In this document: positions 24,101 through 35,865 of the stretch, piece by piece
Numbering within the stretch: position 1 is the stretch's first letter
How the letters are laid out: each line of letters starts with the position of its first letter
Assembly (NCBI GenBank): GCA_004565275.1
Contig: SDOX01000122.1
Coordinates: forward strand, 960,279 to 1,024,278
Source of the DNA: Nannochloropsis salina CCMP1776
Taxonomy: Eukaryota > Sar > Eustigmatophyceae > Eustigmatales > Monodopsidaceae
Reading direction: 5' to 3'
DNA: 64,000 nucleotides
The notes under the pieces: generated by a model
Told to the model about the DNA's origin: nothing
Seen by the model: the letters and a program-made list of their open reading frames with translations, nothing else
Databases searched by the model: none
Translations under genes and position numbers: made by a program

Positions 24101-25948
24101 CCAGGCGCGAAAAAAGAATAGAAGAGGCGACGGAGGTGAGGATAAAGGAGGGAGAAGGGGGAGGAGAACGGCTGTGGCGTAAAATGCACGAGGTCTACCT
24201 TCTTGATGTATTTGAGCTGCTCCATGAGGAAATATTCCCGTTGCTTTTGAGAAATTTTCGCCTCCACTTGCTGCGACCCCGATTGGAGTAGGGGAGGGAG
24301 GCGAGGGAGAAAGAAAGGGAGGGAGGGAGGGAGGGAGGGAGGAAGGGAGGGAGGGAGGGAAGGAAAGTGAGAGGCCGGACCGCGTCAGTTCCACACACAG
24401 TGACGATTGGGCTCTTCATCTGGAGCGACAGCTAGAGGACAACAGCACTAAGCGCTTCATTGAACGTGAGAGAGGGAGAGACAGATGTAGGGAGGGAGGG
24501 AGGGAGGGAGGGAGGGAGAGAGGGAGGACAGACCTGTTGGATCTCCTGTTGGATTTTCCCCAATTCCAACTCCTTCTTGATCAGGATTAGGGCCTTGTTG
24601 AGCCGTTTTTCAGCGTCCAGCTCCTCCAAAACCTCCTGCCAAGACGTTCCGAGCCAGAAAAAGAGAGGCAAGAAGGATTAGAGCGCTCAACCCGCTTCCC
24701 GCCCCCCCTCCTTCCCTCCCTCCCTCCCACCCTCGTTCCCCACCTGCAACTCCTTCCCTTCGGCCGTAGAGAGCGTCGCGGCAAAATCCGCAAGCCTGAA
24801 TGGGTCGACGATGTCGATCTTTTGTGTATAAAAATTAAAATGCTCTTTGAAAAGCGGGTTCACTTTCACCAGTTCCCGCACTGTGGAGACGACCTGAGGG
24901 AGGGAGGGAGGGAGGGAGAGAGGGAGGAAAAAAGGATGAGGTGGCTTAACAAAATAAAAATGCACCTGTAAAGTGACGACGAATGACTGACCAACAAATC
25001 GCCATACATCGTTCCCCTCCCACCCTTCGTCCCTCCTTCTTTCCTCCCTGCCTCCCTCCCTCCTTCCCTCCTCCCCCCCAATCATCCGACCTCGTTGGAA
25101 TACGCCTTGATCAGGGTGCTGTCGGGATCGTAGGCCCTCCCCTCCAAGTGCGACACCTTCACGCGCAAAGGAGGACCCAGCGCGATGGAGCCGTCGATTT
25201 TGATCCGCCTGTGGGACACTAACACCACCTGGCCCCCCATGCCGAGCGGGATCGTGTTCTGCACCTGGGCGAGCGTGCCCGTCTGATAAATCTGCGACAG
25301 GTCCGTGATCACTTCCGGGGGCGAGCCTTCCCCCGGGTCCTCCTTGCGCAAAAACGTGCCCACGTAGTAGTGCCCGTAGTCGTTTTTGATGGAGGAAATC
25401 GCTTCGAATACCTTGGGGCTGGTGATATTCACCGCTTGGACCAGGCCGGGAAAAAACGGACGGCGCATGATGGGGAGGGCCAACACGTGAGGATGTCGGG
25501 GCGCGTTTTCTCCCGCGCCCACTTTTGCGACGGCATCGAGTGTACTTGCTTCGGCGCCGCTCGAATGGCTTCCCTTCGTGCGATTCTCTACTACGACCAC
25601 GCGGTCCCCCCCCCCCGTGCTTTGCCGTCCACGATCTCCAGAGCCGACGTGCCCTCCTTCCTCACCGCCCGGAGCGCTCGCATCAGGTTTCTCCCCTCCT
25701 CCCCCCTTCTTTTTTTTGTCCCCCTTGCCAGTGCCCCCTCCCCCATTCTCTCCCCCACCTTCCGTGTTCCCTTTGCCCCACCAGGAGGCTACGCTACGGA
25801 CGGGGACATGGACGACCTGATAGTGCAAAGGGTCGCGGAGACAAATACGACTGGCGTCGGACAAGCTGTGGAGCACGGACGAAGACGTCATGATTTTCGT
25901 GCAAGGTATGGCTGTCCGCGGACGCCAAAGGAGATGAGTGAGCGGCAT
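21187..25948 (-). CDS. Lon protease, probably mitochondrial
   Basis: Ten exons on the minus strand: 25948-25091, 24893-24744, 24635-24534, 24270-24199, 23932-23861, 23680-23630, 23559-23413, 23234-22995, 22802-22604, 22355-21187; total about 1019 residues. All junctions are phase 0 except the last (phase 1), which rebuilds [19 protein letters not shown]. The start at 25948 gives an Arg-containing, acid-poor N-terminus consistent with a mitochondrial presequence, followed by a Gly/Lys-rich insert. Then come the LAN substrate-binding domain, a coiled coil, the AAA+ module with Walker [10 protein letters not shown] (about 512) and Walker [11 protein letters not shown], and the protease domain with Ser909 in PKEGPSAG and Lys952 in GGIKEK as the Ser-Lys dyad. 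Lon degrades oxidised and misfolded matrix proteins. Two donors are unusual (GTCGGA, GTCTGT). An insert around [15 protein letters not shown] lies in the AAA lid. Confidence 0.92.
24315..24365. repeat. GGGA microsatellite in Lon intron
   Basis: Purine tract made of tandem GGGA units with occasional GGAA, inside the Lon intron between 24271 and 24533. On the transcribed strand it reads as TCCC units in the acceptor-proximal part of the intron's sequence. Similar tracts lie at about 24490-24527 and 24896-24928. Confidence 0.85.
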
Positions 25949-26465
25949 CCGGAGCCTGTGGGAAGGGGAGGTGGAGGGACTGAGGGTTAAATACTCTTAA
26001 ATCAAAAATAGGCTTCTGGAACCACTCAAAAAATGCAGCATTGCCATCCAAATGCACATTCTCCAGTAGAAGGGTACTGGACTTGTTGGTAGCTCATACG
26101 GACACTCTCGGACGTCGTGGCAGTGACCACGTCCGGCATTCCGGGGGGGGGGACCGCCATAGACGCGTTAGATCGATTGGGAAGACATGGAATTACGAGA
26201 TTATTCCAGGCAATGCATCATATCCTGCCTCACGCATAAGAAATCTTCCATCGGAACCACCCAACCCATTGTTGGAGCCGCACGTCTCGTCTTATACCTC
26301 TTGCTCCTTTCCTAACCGCTTCCTGCTCGCCCTTTCTACTCGCGCGGACACGGCCAGCGACTTGCTGTCTCCAAGCCCCAACACCTGATCACTTTCACGT
26401 ACGCCCATCCCTGCTAAATCCATACAAACGGACACAGACACGTTATAGGGGTGTGCACACGAATA
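25949..26465. promoter_or_regulatory. Bidirectional promoter region, Lon / Ski2
   Basis: 517 bases separate the Lon start (minus) from the Ski2 start (plus), so both promoters and leaders lie here. A G run near 26142-26151 and scattered AT-rich stretches are visible; no named element was recognised. Confidence 0.45.
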
Positions 26466-29400
26466 ATGCCGCCCATATTGCTGGAGGACGCGGCAATCGA
26501 CGCATTATTCACGGAGGTGGAGGCTTGTGCTAGGGAGGATGATGGGGAGGTACACCCGCTACCCGTCCGATTACTGCAAGACAGTGTTTCAGGCGAAATG
26601 GTGGCATTGCCGCCTGCCACCGCTCAAGCCGGGGATGGAAGTTATTTTTTCGAGCGCATTGCAGCCACTACCACACCTTTCGGGTTGCCGGTGCCGAGTG
26701 CTCGGGAGCTGTTGATGGAGAGGTATTTGGAAATCGAGGCCTTACTCGACGACATGGTACGTGATGGGCGGTCGACCTGAGTTGTAATCGCATCATTTTT
26801 CCATCTAAAATTCATGAAGAGAGGGTGGTGTCGGAGCTTCGCCTTGGTTGCCTCAGGCCTTTCACAGCCTTCCTCAGTCATTCTCCGCATCGTCCCCTCC
26901 CGTCCCTACCTTAATTACATCGAGACATTTTATCCAGGACATCCTATTGATCTTATTGCCTATCAATCTTCAATCGTCACCCGCGTAAGCCTCCCCCTCC
27001 CCTCCCCTGGCACCCCTTCACATCCATCAGATCGACGCCTGCGAGGGCGGGCGGCCGGACACGAAATTGTGGACCCGGAGCTACTACACGTCCGCCTTGG
27101 AGACGGTCCTCATATCGCCCTCGCGCGCGACGCTGGTGGCCGACGACCCCGACTTGGTCGCGGCGGGCCTCGATCCGACCGGGGCCTGGTATGGGAAGAC
27201 CGTGCGCGAGGTGCCGGCGGAGGGCGGGGAGGAGGGCGGGGAGGAGGAGGCGGCGGAGACTGGAGCCGGGGTGGGGATTGCGGTGCATAGAAGGACCAAG
27301 CTGGGAGGGTTGGGGCGGTTGAAGGACTACAGTAAACGAAGGGCGGAGACTCCCAACCCATGGGCGGCCCCAGCGGTGAGGGAGGGAGGGAGGGAGGGAG
27401 GGAGGGAGGGAGGGAGGAAAGCATGCCTCAAGTCGTTAGGGCCTGCTTCCTCCCATTGCTTGGCAACAGGGAGGGCGCGAAGGTGAGATTTCGAGGCTGT
27501 GACTCTCACGGCCATCGTCTCTTGCCCGCCGGGGGTTTCCCTGTTGACAGACCGCCGCCGAGGGGGGGGACCCCCAATCCCGGAGCCGGGAGGCGGTGGA
27601 ACGAGGCCTACGGGTCTTGCGGGTACGTGAGCACGGGTCTGTTGATGCCTTCGTGTGCTTGACTTCCCTTTCCTCCCTCCCTCCCTCCCTCCTCCTCCCC
27701 ATCACTCACCAGCTCAGCGAGGAGGAGATGGAGCAAACGCGAGCGGCGGCACCAAGCGTGCCCCTCTTGCATGTACCTCCGGGTGTCTTTTTCGTCAAAG
27801 GCCTACAAGCTCACGATGTTCAGCGTCAGAGGGGAGGAGAAGAAATGGCCCTGCCTCCAGGCCGCTCTCCGAACCCCCCCTCCCCCCCTTCCTCCCCCCC
27901 AGAAGCCGACCCCCCTCCGCTTCCTCCAGGGGGGCGTGCGGGATCCTCCTCTTTCCGGGTGCAGGAACTGATGTACGACGAGGAAGAGGACTTTGATGAC
28001 CTGTTGGAGGAGGAGGAGGAGGAGGAGGAGGAGGAGGAGGGGGAGCAAGGGGAGGGAGGGGAGGGAGGGGAGGAGGAGGAGCTGGACCTCAAGGACGATG
28101 TTTTGTACGGGAAAGGGGCCGAAGGAGGGAAAGGAGGGGGAGAAGGGAGGGAGGGAGAGAGGGAGGGAGGGAGGGACGTGGAAAAGCTGGTCGGGCCGGC
28201 GGCGGGGCCAGCACGGAGCAGCAGGTGCGTCTGTTTGAGACCTTCCCCTACCTTCCCCTCCTTTCCCTCCCTCCCATCCCATCGTCGCCCGATTCATCTC
28301 CTATTTATGGATTATATGTGTATATCTATGTATACGTGTGTATATAATCTTGCATAAAACAATAATATAATAATGGTCTTATGTCCCCTTCTCCTACTCC
28401 TTGTCGCTCCCTTGGCCTCCGCCCCGCCCCCCCCGTGTCCTTGTCCAGGCCCCCTGGAAAATACGCGACCCCCGCCCCGTCCTCCCTCCCGCCCTCCCCC
28501 CCTCCCTCCTGGGTGGTCACTGCCCGCCTCGACGTCTCCGACTTCTCCGCCTTGGTCCCCCGCATGGCCATGACCTACCCTTTTCCCCTCGATGACTTCC
28601 AGAAGCAGGCCGTGGCCCGCCTGGAACGGGGAGAGAACGTTTTCGTTGCTGCTCATACGTCCGCGGGAAAGACGGTGGTGGCAGAATACGCGATCGGTCC
28701 GTCCTACCCTCCCTCCCTCCCTCCTTCGATGCCACTTTCCCCGTTATCATCCCATTTCCCTTTGTACCACCTGTCCTGTTTTTACAACACTACCTCGGGA
28801 ATTCAACCGCAGTAGTGGTCTATCCTACTTCCTCCTCCCTCCCTTCCCCCCTTCGTGCGTCTATTCGGGCCTGACGAGACATCCGATCCTGGGAAACCCC
28901 CCCTCCCTCCCTCCCTCCCTCCCTCCCTCCCTCCCTACCTACCTACCTACCTACCTACCTACCTCCCTGCCTGCAGCTCTCAGTGCCACGCACATGACGC
29001 GGACGGTCTACACCTCCCCTATCAAGGCGCTTTCGAACCAGAAGTACCGTGACTTCAAGGTTGGGAGGGAGGGAGGGAGGGAGGGAGGGAGGGAGAGAGA
29101 AGAGTAAGGAAAGGAAGCTTTCGTCGTACGCATGGCTCTCGCTGAAACAGTTTTCTCAGTGGTACCATCCTCGGTACGCTCCAGTCGTCTCAGTCCTTCC
29201 TTCGTTTCCGCCCTCCCGCCCTCCCTCCCCATCAGGAGAAGTTTGGCGAGCGCGACGTGGGGTTGATCACAGGGGACGTATCTGTGAACCCAGAGGCTTC
29301 CTGTCTCATCATGACGACCGAAATCCTCCGTTCCATGCTCTATCGGGGTGCGGACATCATTCGCGACATTGAATGGGTAGGAGGGAGGGGGGGGAGGGAG

Positions 29401-32400
29401 GGAGGGAGGGAGGGAGGGAGGACGGAGTACGATTGCTAACCAAGTCTTGCGTCTCATGCCGTGGCGACATCTGGGAAGGAGGAAGGAAAGAAGGGAGGGA
29501 GGGAGGGAGGGAGGGAGGGTGGACGAAGTGTGACTGCTAACCACGTCGTGCCCCTCCCGCTGCCAGGTCATCTTCGACGAGGTCCACTACGTGAACGACA
29601 CGGAGCGCGGCGTCGTGTGGGAGGAGGTAGGTCGGTCGGGGCGCCCCCTCCTCCCACAGCTTCCTTCCCCTCTTTCTCTCCTGTTCCTTGATTCCTGAAT
29701 CGCCGTTGGCGGGTCCTGGTGCTTTCTCTCGTCCTCCCCCCACGCCCCTGGCATGCTTCGCGCGAAATCCTACCAAATCCTAACCCTAATTCTAACCCTA
29801 CCATACACCCTCACCCTCCCTCCCTTCCTCCCTCCCTCCCTCCCTGTTTTCCTCCTTTCCTCCCTCAACAGGTGATTATCATGCTTCCCCCGTACGTGAA
29901 CCTGATCTTCCTCTCGGCCACGACCCCCAACACAGCCGAGTTCGGCGACTGGATCGGACGCATTCGACGGCGCCCTGGTACTACCTCCCTCCCTTCTTCC
30001 CTCCCTTCACACGCACCCACCGTAGAGCATCCCCTCGCACATGTTGCGTCCAGCCCACGCCACTCTCAATCTCCTTCCCTCCCTCCCTCTCCCTCGCTTC
30101 TGTCTTCTTCCCCCCTCCCTCCCTTCCTCCCCAGTGCATGTCATCACTACCACCTACAGGCCCGTCCCCCTCTCGCATTCTCTCTTCGCGGGGGGGGAAC
30201 TCTTCCAAATTTTGGACCAGCGGACTCCCTTTGCGGCCTCAATGCATCAAAAGGCGCAGGAGGTAGGGGGAAGAGAAGGACGGACAGGGCGAGGGGAGGG
30301 AGGGAGGGAGGGCGGGAGAGAAGGGAGGGAAGGTGGGGAAGCGCCTTCAGATTCTGCGTGTGCATGCGCGAACTGTGGCAACTGCCAATTCTTTCTTTTA
30401 TGTCCACCTTTCTTCCTCCTTCCTTTCTTCTTTCTTCTCCTCCCCTTCCCCCACCTTTCTCTCTCCATCCCCAGTCTTTCATGAAGAAGAGGGATTTGGA
30501 GCTGATCAAGCAAGGAATCAAACCGCCATTGCGGGGAGGAGGAGGACGGGGAGGAGGGGGAGGGGGAGGGGGAGGGAGGTGGGTGGATGGGGCTGGCAGC
30601 AAGACTCAGTGGCAGTCATTGTTGAATCGTTTAAGAAAGGAAGCGCTTCTGCCGTGCGTTGTCTTCAATTTCAGCAAGAAGAAATGCGAGGAATGCGCCG
30701 ATTATTTGGGGTCGGAGGACTTAAATGCCGCCAAGGAAAAGAGTCAGGTGGAGCCAAGGGAGGGCGTAGGGAAAAGGGGAGGGAGGAGGGGAGGAGGGAG
30801 GAATGGAGGGAAAGAGAGGGGAAGAGAGAGGGGGGGGGCGGGCAGGGATAAGATGACTGAAGCATCGCTCCATAACACAACATACCCTATCTATGGTAGG
30901 TGCATATCTTCACTTCCAGCGCAATCAAAAGGCTCCAGGCCAAAGACCAGGACCTTCCACAGGTAAAATCTGGTTAAAAAGCCTCCTACCCTATAACCCC
31001 CCCGGTATCCTTACACGCCTCTCTTCTCCCCCCATCCTCCTTTCCTTCCCCCTTGCCTTCCGCGGCAGGTCATCCGGGTACTTGACCTCTGTAAACGCGG
31101 CATTGGAGTGCACCATGGCGGTCTCCTTCCCCTCCTTAAGGTAAGCCGAGGCTTCCACATTTACACTTTCCCTCCGGGCCCTGCGCCCTTTCTCTTCATT
31201 TGTCTTACTGTCGGTATTGGGCCTCTCAGACTCCCCCTTGCCCCTCCCTGCCCTCGTGACCCGCCCCTCTCACGCGCCCTCCTTCTACTCATTGTGACAG
31301 GAAATCGTGGAGATCCTCTTCTCGCGGGGCTTGATCAAAATCCTTTTCGCCACCGAGACATTCGCCATGGGGGTGAACATGCCCGCTCGGACGGTGGTTT
31401 TCAACGCCTTGCGGAAGCACGACGGCCGAGACTTTAGGGACCTTTACCCTGGTACGTTCCGATCCTTTTCCCGTTCATGCTCCCTCCGCTTTGCTGTCTT
31501 CCTCCTCGTCTTCTCCACTCGTTTCCCCTTTCTAGCCTGCCTGCTCGTCCTCACCCCTTTCACTCTCCCTTCCACGTTTCCTTCCTCTATCCTTGTCTCT
31601 TTCAGGCGAGTACACGCAGATGGCGGGGCGGGCGGGTCGCCGAGGCTTGGATAAAGTGGGTACCGTCATTATCACCTGTTGGAAGGAAGTGCCCCCCCTT
31701 CCAACCCTCTCCCGAATGCTCACGGGGAGGGCGACCCTACTGTCCAGTCAATTCCGCCTGACATATAATATGGTGAGGGAGGGCGGAATGAAGGAGGAAA
31801 AGAGGGAGAGGAACCTCGGTGGGAGGGCAGGATTCGTGTTTTTCTTGTTCTCTTGGCTCCCCTCAGTGTATCCCTCCCCTTCCTTTTATAAGGTTTTATT
31901 GCCTCTTCATCCACAAGGGATATGTGCCACAAGGGACACGTGCAAATGGCCTGTTATCTCGCGTCTCTCCTCACCTTTTTCTTCCCCTCCCTCCTTCCTT
32001 CCTTCCCACCTCTCCTTCTTCCCCCCCCCCTTCTCTTACCCCGTCCCCAGATTTTAAACCTCCTTCGCACGGAGGACATGTCGATGGAGGATATGATCAA
32101 GCGCTCATTTTCCGAGTTTGCCACTCAAAGGGCTTTAGGCGCTCGTAATCTCCCATTGCAGCTTCAAAAGGCCGAGAAAGTTCTCGAAAAAATCCGAAAG
32201 GAAGGTTTAGCCCCCTGTTTGCGAGGGGATCCGCCTGCCATCGAAGATTATTATGCACAGAGCCGTCGGACAGCCCGACAAACCACGACAGTCGTCGCTC
32301 AGGCATTGAATCTGGCCAAGACTGGGAACAAATCCATGCTTGGGGAAGGCAGGTTCCTCAAAGTGACCCTGCCGCCCGCCCTCGTCAACGTGTGGGGCCT

Positions 32401-33853
32401 GGTGGTTCGGGGGCTGGAAGGGGGGGAGGGAGGGAGGGAGGGGGGGAAACAGGTTATGACGGTCTTGATTCTATGTCCGGAGGGTTTCCTCCCTCCCACG
32501 GCGGTGGAGAAGGAGGAAGCCGGGGCTGGGAGGAAGAAAGGGGAGAGAACAGAGACGGCGGAGGCCGGAAGGGTCCCGTTGCCGCCCTTTGGAGGCAAGG
32601 GCTTGATACCTGCCCCGCAGACGACCGGGGGCACGCCGCACACGGCGTCAGGGATGACGGACGAGGAAAATCGGGAGGTGTATGGGACGGCAGGGAGTCG
32701 GCACTTTGCCGTCCGGACCATCTCATTGGAGGATGTCATCTTCGTCACCGGGCGCCGGAGAAAAGACCGGTTTGACTCGGAGAAAATCCTCGCGTTCGGC
32801 GATGCCCTGCAACGGCCTACCCGTCAGCTGGCGACCATGTCCCTGCCCTCCCTCCCCGTCTCTACGGCTATCCCCTCTGTTATCGCCGACTTGGTGAAGG
32901 ATTTGGTGGCATGCGAAGAAGCAGAGGCGCATACCCAGTCCCTTAGCCCTTCCTCGCCCCCCGCCGCCCTCCCTCTCGCGCCTCTCAATTTCCCCAAGGA
33001 GCTGAAAATCAACGATCTTTCCTTTATTGAGGCGTATTCCCGCCTTCAACCCGAGCAGGAAGCCCTTTTTGCATCCAAGTGCCACACATGCCCCATCCTG
33101 CCGGCACAATATGCCCACGTGCACCGCCGCCGCCGTGTGGAAGCCAAAGTCGAATCCATGCGACACCTTCTATCCAACGAGTCCCTGTCCCTCTTTCCTG
33201 AGTTCCAGGACCGCCTGCGGGTCCTGAGCGCCTTGGGGTACATTGATTCCACCACGCAGGCGGTGCAGTTGAAAGGCAGGGTGGCGTGCGAAGTGAACAC
33301 GTGCGACGAATTGCTCTTGACCGAGACAGTCTTTGAAAACGTCTTGGCGCCCCTGACGCCCGCCGAGATCGCCGGCCTCCTCTCCGTCCTGGTTTGCCAA
33401 GAGAAAGGGGGGCGGGCATCCGGAAACGGGGAAGGACACGAGGCACAAGGAGGGATCTTAGACCCAGCCACAGAAGAAGCCGCGACCATCCCACCCGCTC
33501 TGCGACAAGCTTGCAGAGAGCTGTTGGAAATTGCCAGGAATTTGGGGGACGTTCAACGGCGTTTCAGCCTGCCCTCCGACCCGGAATCCTACGCCGCCCA
33601 GCATGTGAACTTGATTGCCGTCGGGGTGGTGTACGCGTGGGCGAGTGGCGTCTCGTTTCGGGAGATCATGGCCACGACCGAGATCCAAGAAGGTTCCATT
33701 GTCCGGTGTATCACGCGCCTGGACGAGTTGTGCCGCGAGGTACGGAATGCGGCCCGCCTGATGGGAGACCCGGCGTTGTATCGGAAAATGGAAGAAGCCA
33801 GCGAGAGGATTCGTCGGGACATTGTCTTTGCGGGAAGTTTGTATTTAACGTAG
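26466..33853 (+). CDS. SKI2: Ski2-type DExH RNA helicase (superkiller complex)
   Basis: Sixteen exons: 26466-26756, 27031-27375, 27551-27622, 27713-28224, 28449-28696, 28977-29059, 29236-29376, 29567-29626, 29872-29977, 30135-30262, 30475-30747, 30900-30962, 31069-31140, 31301-31451, 31606-31772, 32051-33853; about 1504 residues, all phases consistent. The helicase core has the Q-region DDFQKQAV, motif I AHTSAGKT, motif II VIFDEVH, motif III LSATTPN, and motif [37 protein letters not shown] is diagnostic for Ski2. The last 600-residue exon is the arch plus DSHCT domain ([15 protein letters not shown]-terminal [16 protein letters not shown]). Ski2 feeds mRNA 3'-5' into the cytoplasmic exosome with Ski3 and Ski8. 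The N-terminal 350 residues are low complexity with a run of about 12 Glu. In-frame purine tracts add GGGGRGGGG and GGEGGREGG inserts. Exons 2-4 are less certain than the core. Donors GTTGGG and GTCCGT are atypical. Confidence 0.88.
28004..28085 (+). repeat. GAG-codon repeat encoding a Glu run
   Basis: Tandem GAG triplets in exon 4 of the Ski2 gene encode an uninterrupted acidic stretch of about a dozen Glu, followed by GEGGEGG units. A second GGGA-rich tract at about 28130-28180 continues the exon as GGREGG-type sequence. Confidence 0.85.
28902..28976 (+). repeat. CCCT and CCTA microsatellites before a Ski2 acceptor
   Basis: A block of CCCT units is followed by a block of CCTA units, then CTGCAG at the acceptor of exon 6. 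It forms an extreme polypyrimidine tract directly at the 3' splice site. Confidence 0.85.
29060..29098 (+). repeat. GGGA microsatellite at a Ski2 donor
   Basis: Starts at the donor of exon 6 (GTTGGG) and runs as tandem GGGA units. Related tracts begin at or just after the donors at 27376, 29377 and 30263, and another lies at 29492-29520. Confidence 0.85.
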
Positions 33854-34113
33854 GGAAAGGGCGACGGGACTGAGAAGGGAGGCGGGCAGATCGCCAGGAA
33901 ACCGGAAAGGAAGAAAAAAAAAGTCGTTTATTGCACAAAATAAGGTGGTTAAGAATGCTATTTTCCAAGTTTGATAGTGAGTGCGCTCCAGTCCTAATGA
34001 GAGAAACTAGTGTGGCACACATGTTCCTTGATCCGCAGTCGCTTCCTTCGATAGGGGTTGTCACACGGTTGCTACCCGACATCGAGTATGTCACAGGGAG
34101 GAGCGCCAAGCAC

Positions 34114-35865
34114 TCACGCGGACTTTCGCTTCTTCTTCTTCTTCTCCTTGTAGCGCCTCCATTCGTGCCACAGCCCCAGCAGAAGAGGCAGAAAGATGGG
34201 AAGAAGGAGAGGAAGGAAAATCGCTGCGTAATGCTCGGGTGGGTAATAAGGAGGGGGCAAGAGCGCCGCATCCTCCAGCGCACGTTGCGCCGCGGCCCAG
34301 GCCGTGTTCACACGGGCCAAAGCCTGCAGAAACGACGACACGTTCCCACTTTCCCCCAGCGTTCTCCCCTGCGTCCCATCCCTGTCCTCAGTCGCCTTCT
34401 GCCGGCGTTCCCTTTCCCACGGGCCCCTCTTGACCAGCTCCTCCACGGCCGCGCTCGCTGCCTCGGCCACGCGGGCAGGAAAAGGCATCCCGGGGTGGGC
34501 GTGACGAAGGTCGCGGAGGACGGAGAGAGAACGGAGGGTGTCCTGGTGCCGGATAGAGAGGGTGTGAGTGGCCAGGCTGTCCACTTCCAGCGGGTGGAGG
34601 AGCTGGGGCCGGGGGAGGGGGAGGGAGGGCGGGGGGGAGGGGGGGAAGCCAAGAGACGTCCGCAGGATGGGCTGGAGGAAAGAAAGGATGTGGTGGTAGG
34701 TTGCTTCTGTAAGAAAACAGGTGGGAGCACGGGGGCCATGGGCGGAGGGGGGGGAAGAGGACAGGTTTTGGGCGGGTAGGACCAAGGCGCCCCCCCACCC
34801 GGGAATCTCCAAGCCGGTGGAGACCGCGTGGTGGGAGGAGGCGTTGCTGGTTCCCCGCAGGCCTTGCTCCACGTCATCCAAAAAGGCCAAGGATTGCTCC
34901 GAACTTGAGGCCGGGCAATAGAAGAGGAACCGCAGGGGGGACGCCATGGGCCCCGGAGTGGCTACGAGAGAGAAGGAGGGAGGGAGGAGCGTGGCTTCCC
35001 AGTATTGCCTGATGCCCGTCAAGGTGGAAAGAGGGAGAGGGTAGCCGTGGGCGTGCTTGGTCTGCACAGGCAAGAGCGTTCCGTAAGGAAGGAGTTGGAG
35101 GGAAGGGAGGAAGGTTGTCAGGGGTATTAGCGCACGAACCAAGGGGTTCAAGTGACGGTTTAAGAGATGGGCCCGATTCCAACGACAGAAGCGAACGCTC
35201 GCATCTTGGCTGACCAAAGTGAGCTGTATTTCGCGTGCAAGAGGGAGGGGGGTGGAGGTGGCGGGACGGAAGGAGATTTGCGCGCGGGCGTGAGAGAGCT
35301 CTCGGCCAGCCTGCTGGATGATAGAATGGTCGTCGTTGCCTCTGCGGGCATACCCAAAGCGTTCTTCCAAGCGCCAAGTGATGCCCGATGTCGAAGGTGT
35401 GGATGAGTCAGCTTCTGTAGAAGAAATGGGCAGAGAAGAAGGAAGGAGGACCAGCCAGTATTGAAGCATATTGGCCTCCATTTCCGGAGCAGCATTTTCT
35501 GCCACAGCACGGCGAGCAAAGCTCTCAAGAGTCTCGTTTTCCTGGCCCGAGGAAGCAGCAACGAAGGAAACACGCTTCAATGCCACACGAACACCATCGA
35601 CCTCCATCTCCATGAGGCTCGACGGAAAGTCATGTCCTACCAAGACGACCAGAAAGGGCAAAAAAGGCGCGCCAGGCGGCCTCAAGGAGGAGGGTATATC
35701 AGGGAAGGAAACACGTTCGAACCCTTCTTGCCACCAGGCTAGTCGGAAAGCGAATGGTGCCAGAACAATAACGCCCGCAAGGAACCAGAGCTGCGTCCAT
35801 AGTCGTGTCCCTGCCATAGGAATTACGAAAAAGGAGACGGTCGGGCCCTGATCAGAGCTTGCCAT
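34114..35865 (-). CDS. PIGS: PIG-S, GPI transamidase subunit
   Basis: Single exon of 583 residues from the ATG at 35865 (MASSDQGPTVSFF). The frame stays open upstream to an ATG at 36183, but that extension overlaps the divergent COQ10 gene and contains an intron-like acceptor (tactatgcacag), so I prefer the inner start. An N-terminal membrane span (RLWTQLWFLAGVIVLAPFAF) is followed by a lumenal domain (VSFPDIPSSL, LVRALIPLTTFLPSLQLLPYGTLLP, GPMASPLRFLFYCP) and a C-terminal span (YAAIFLPLLLPIFLPLLLGL) ending in a Lys/Arg-rich cytosolic tail. This two-span layout and the motifs match PIG-S/Gpi17, a non-catalytic subunit of the ER complex that transfers GPI anchors to proteins. The usual length is about 535-560 residues. 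It is convergent with Ski2, 260 bases apart. Confidence 0.85.
   Translation of the reverse strand: MASSDQGPTVSFFVIPMAGTRLWTQLWFLAGVIVLAPFAFRLAWWQEGFERVSFPDIPSSLRPPGAPFLPFLVVLVGHDFPSSLMEMEVDGVRVALKRVSFVAASSGQENETLESFARRAVAENAAPEMEANMLQYWLVLLPSSLPISSTEADSSTPSTSGITWRLEERFGYARRGNDDHSIIQQAGRELSHARAQISFRPATSTPLPLAREIQLTLVSQDASVRFCRWNRAHLLNRHLNPLVRALIPLTTFLPSLQLLPYGTLLPVQTKHAHGYPLPLSTLTGIRQYWEATLLPPSFSLVATPGPMASPLRFLFYCPASSSEQSLAFLDDVEQGLRGTSNASSHHAVSTGLEIPGWGGALVLPAQNLSSSPPSAHGPRAPTCFLTEATYHHILSFLQPILRTSLGFPPSPPPSLPLPRPQLLHPLEVDSLATHTLSIRHQDTLRSLSVLRDLRHAHPGMPFPARVAEAASAAVEELVKRGPWERERRQKATEDRDGTQGRTLGESGNVSSFLQALARVNTAWAAAQRALEDAALLPPPYYPPEHYAAIFLPLLLPIFLPLLLGLWHEWRRYKEKKKKKRKSA

Noticed and set aside
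29719-30966. A 415-codon plus-strand frame spanning several Ski2 exons and introns
   Set aside because: It merely reads through pyrimidine-rich introns; helicase motifs are continuous only after splicing.
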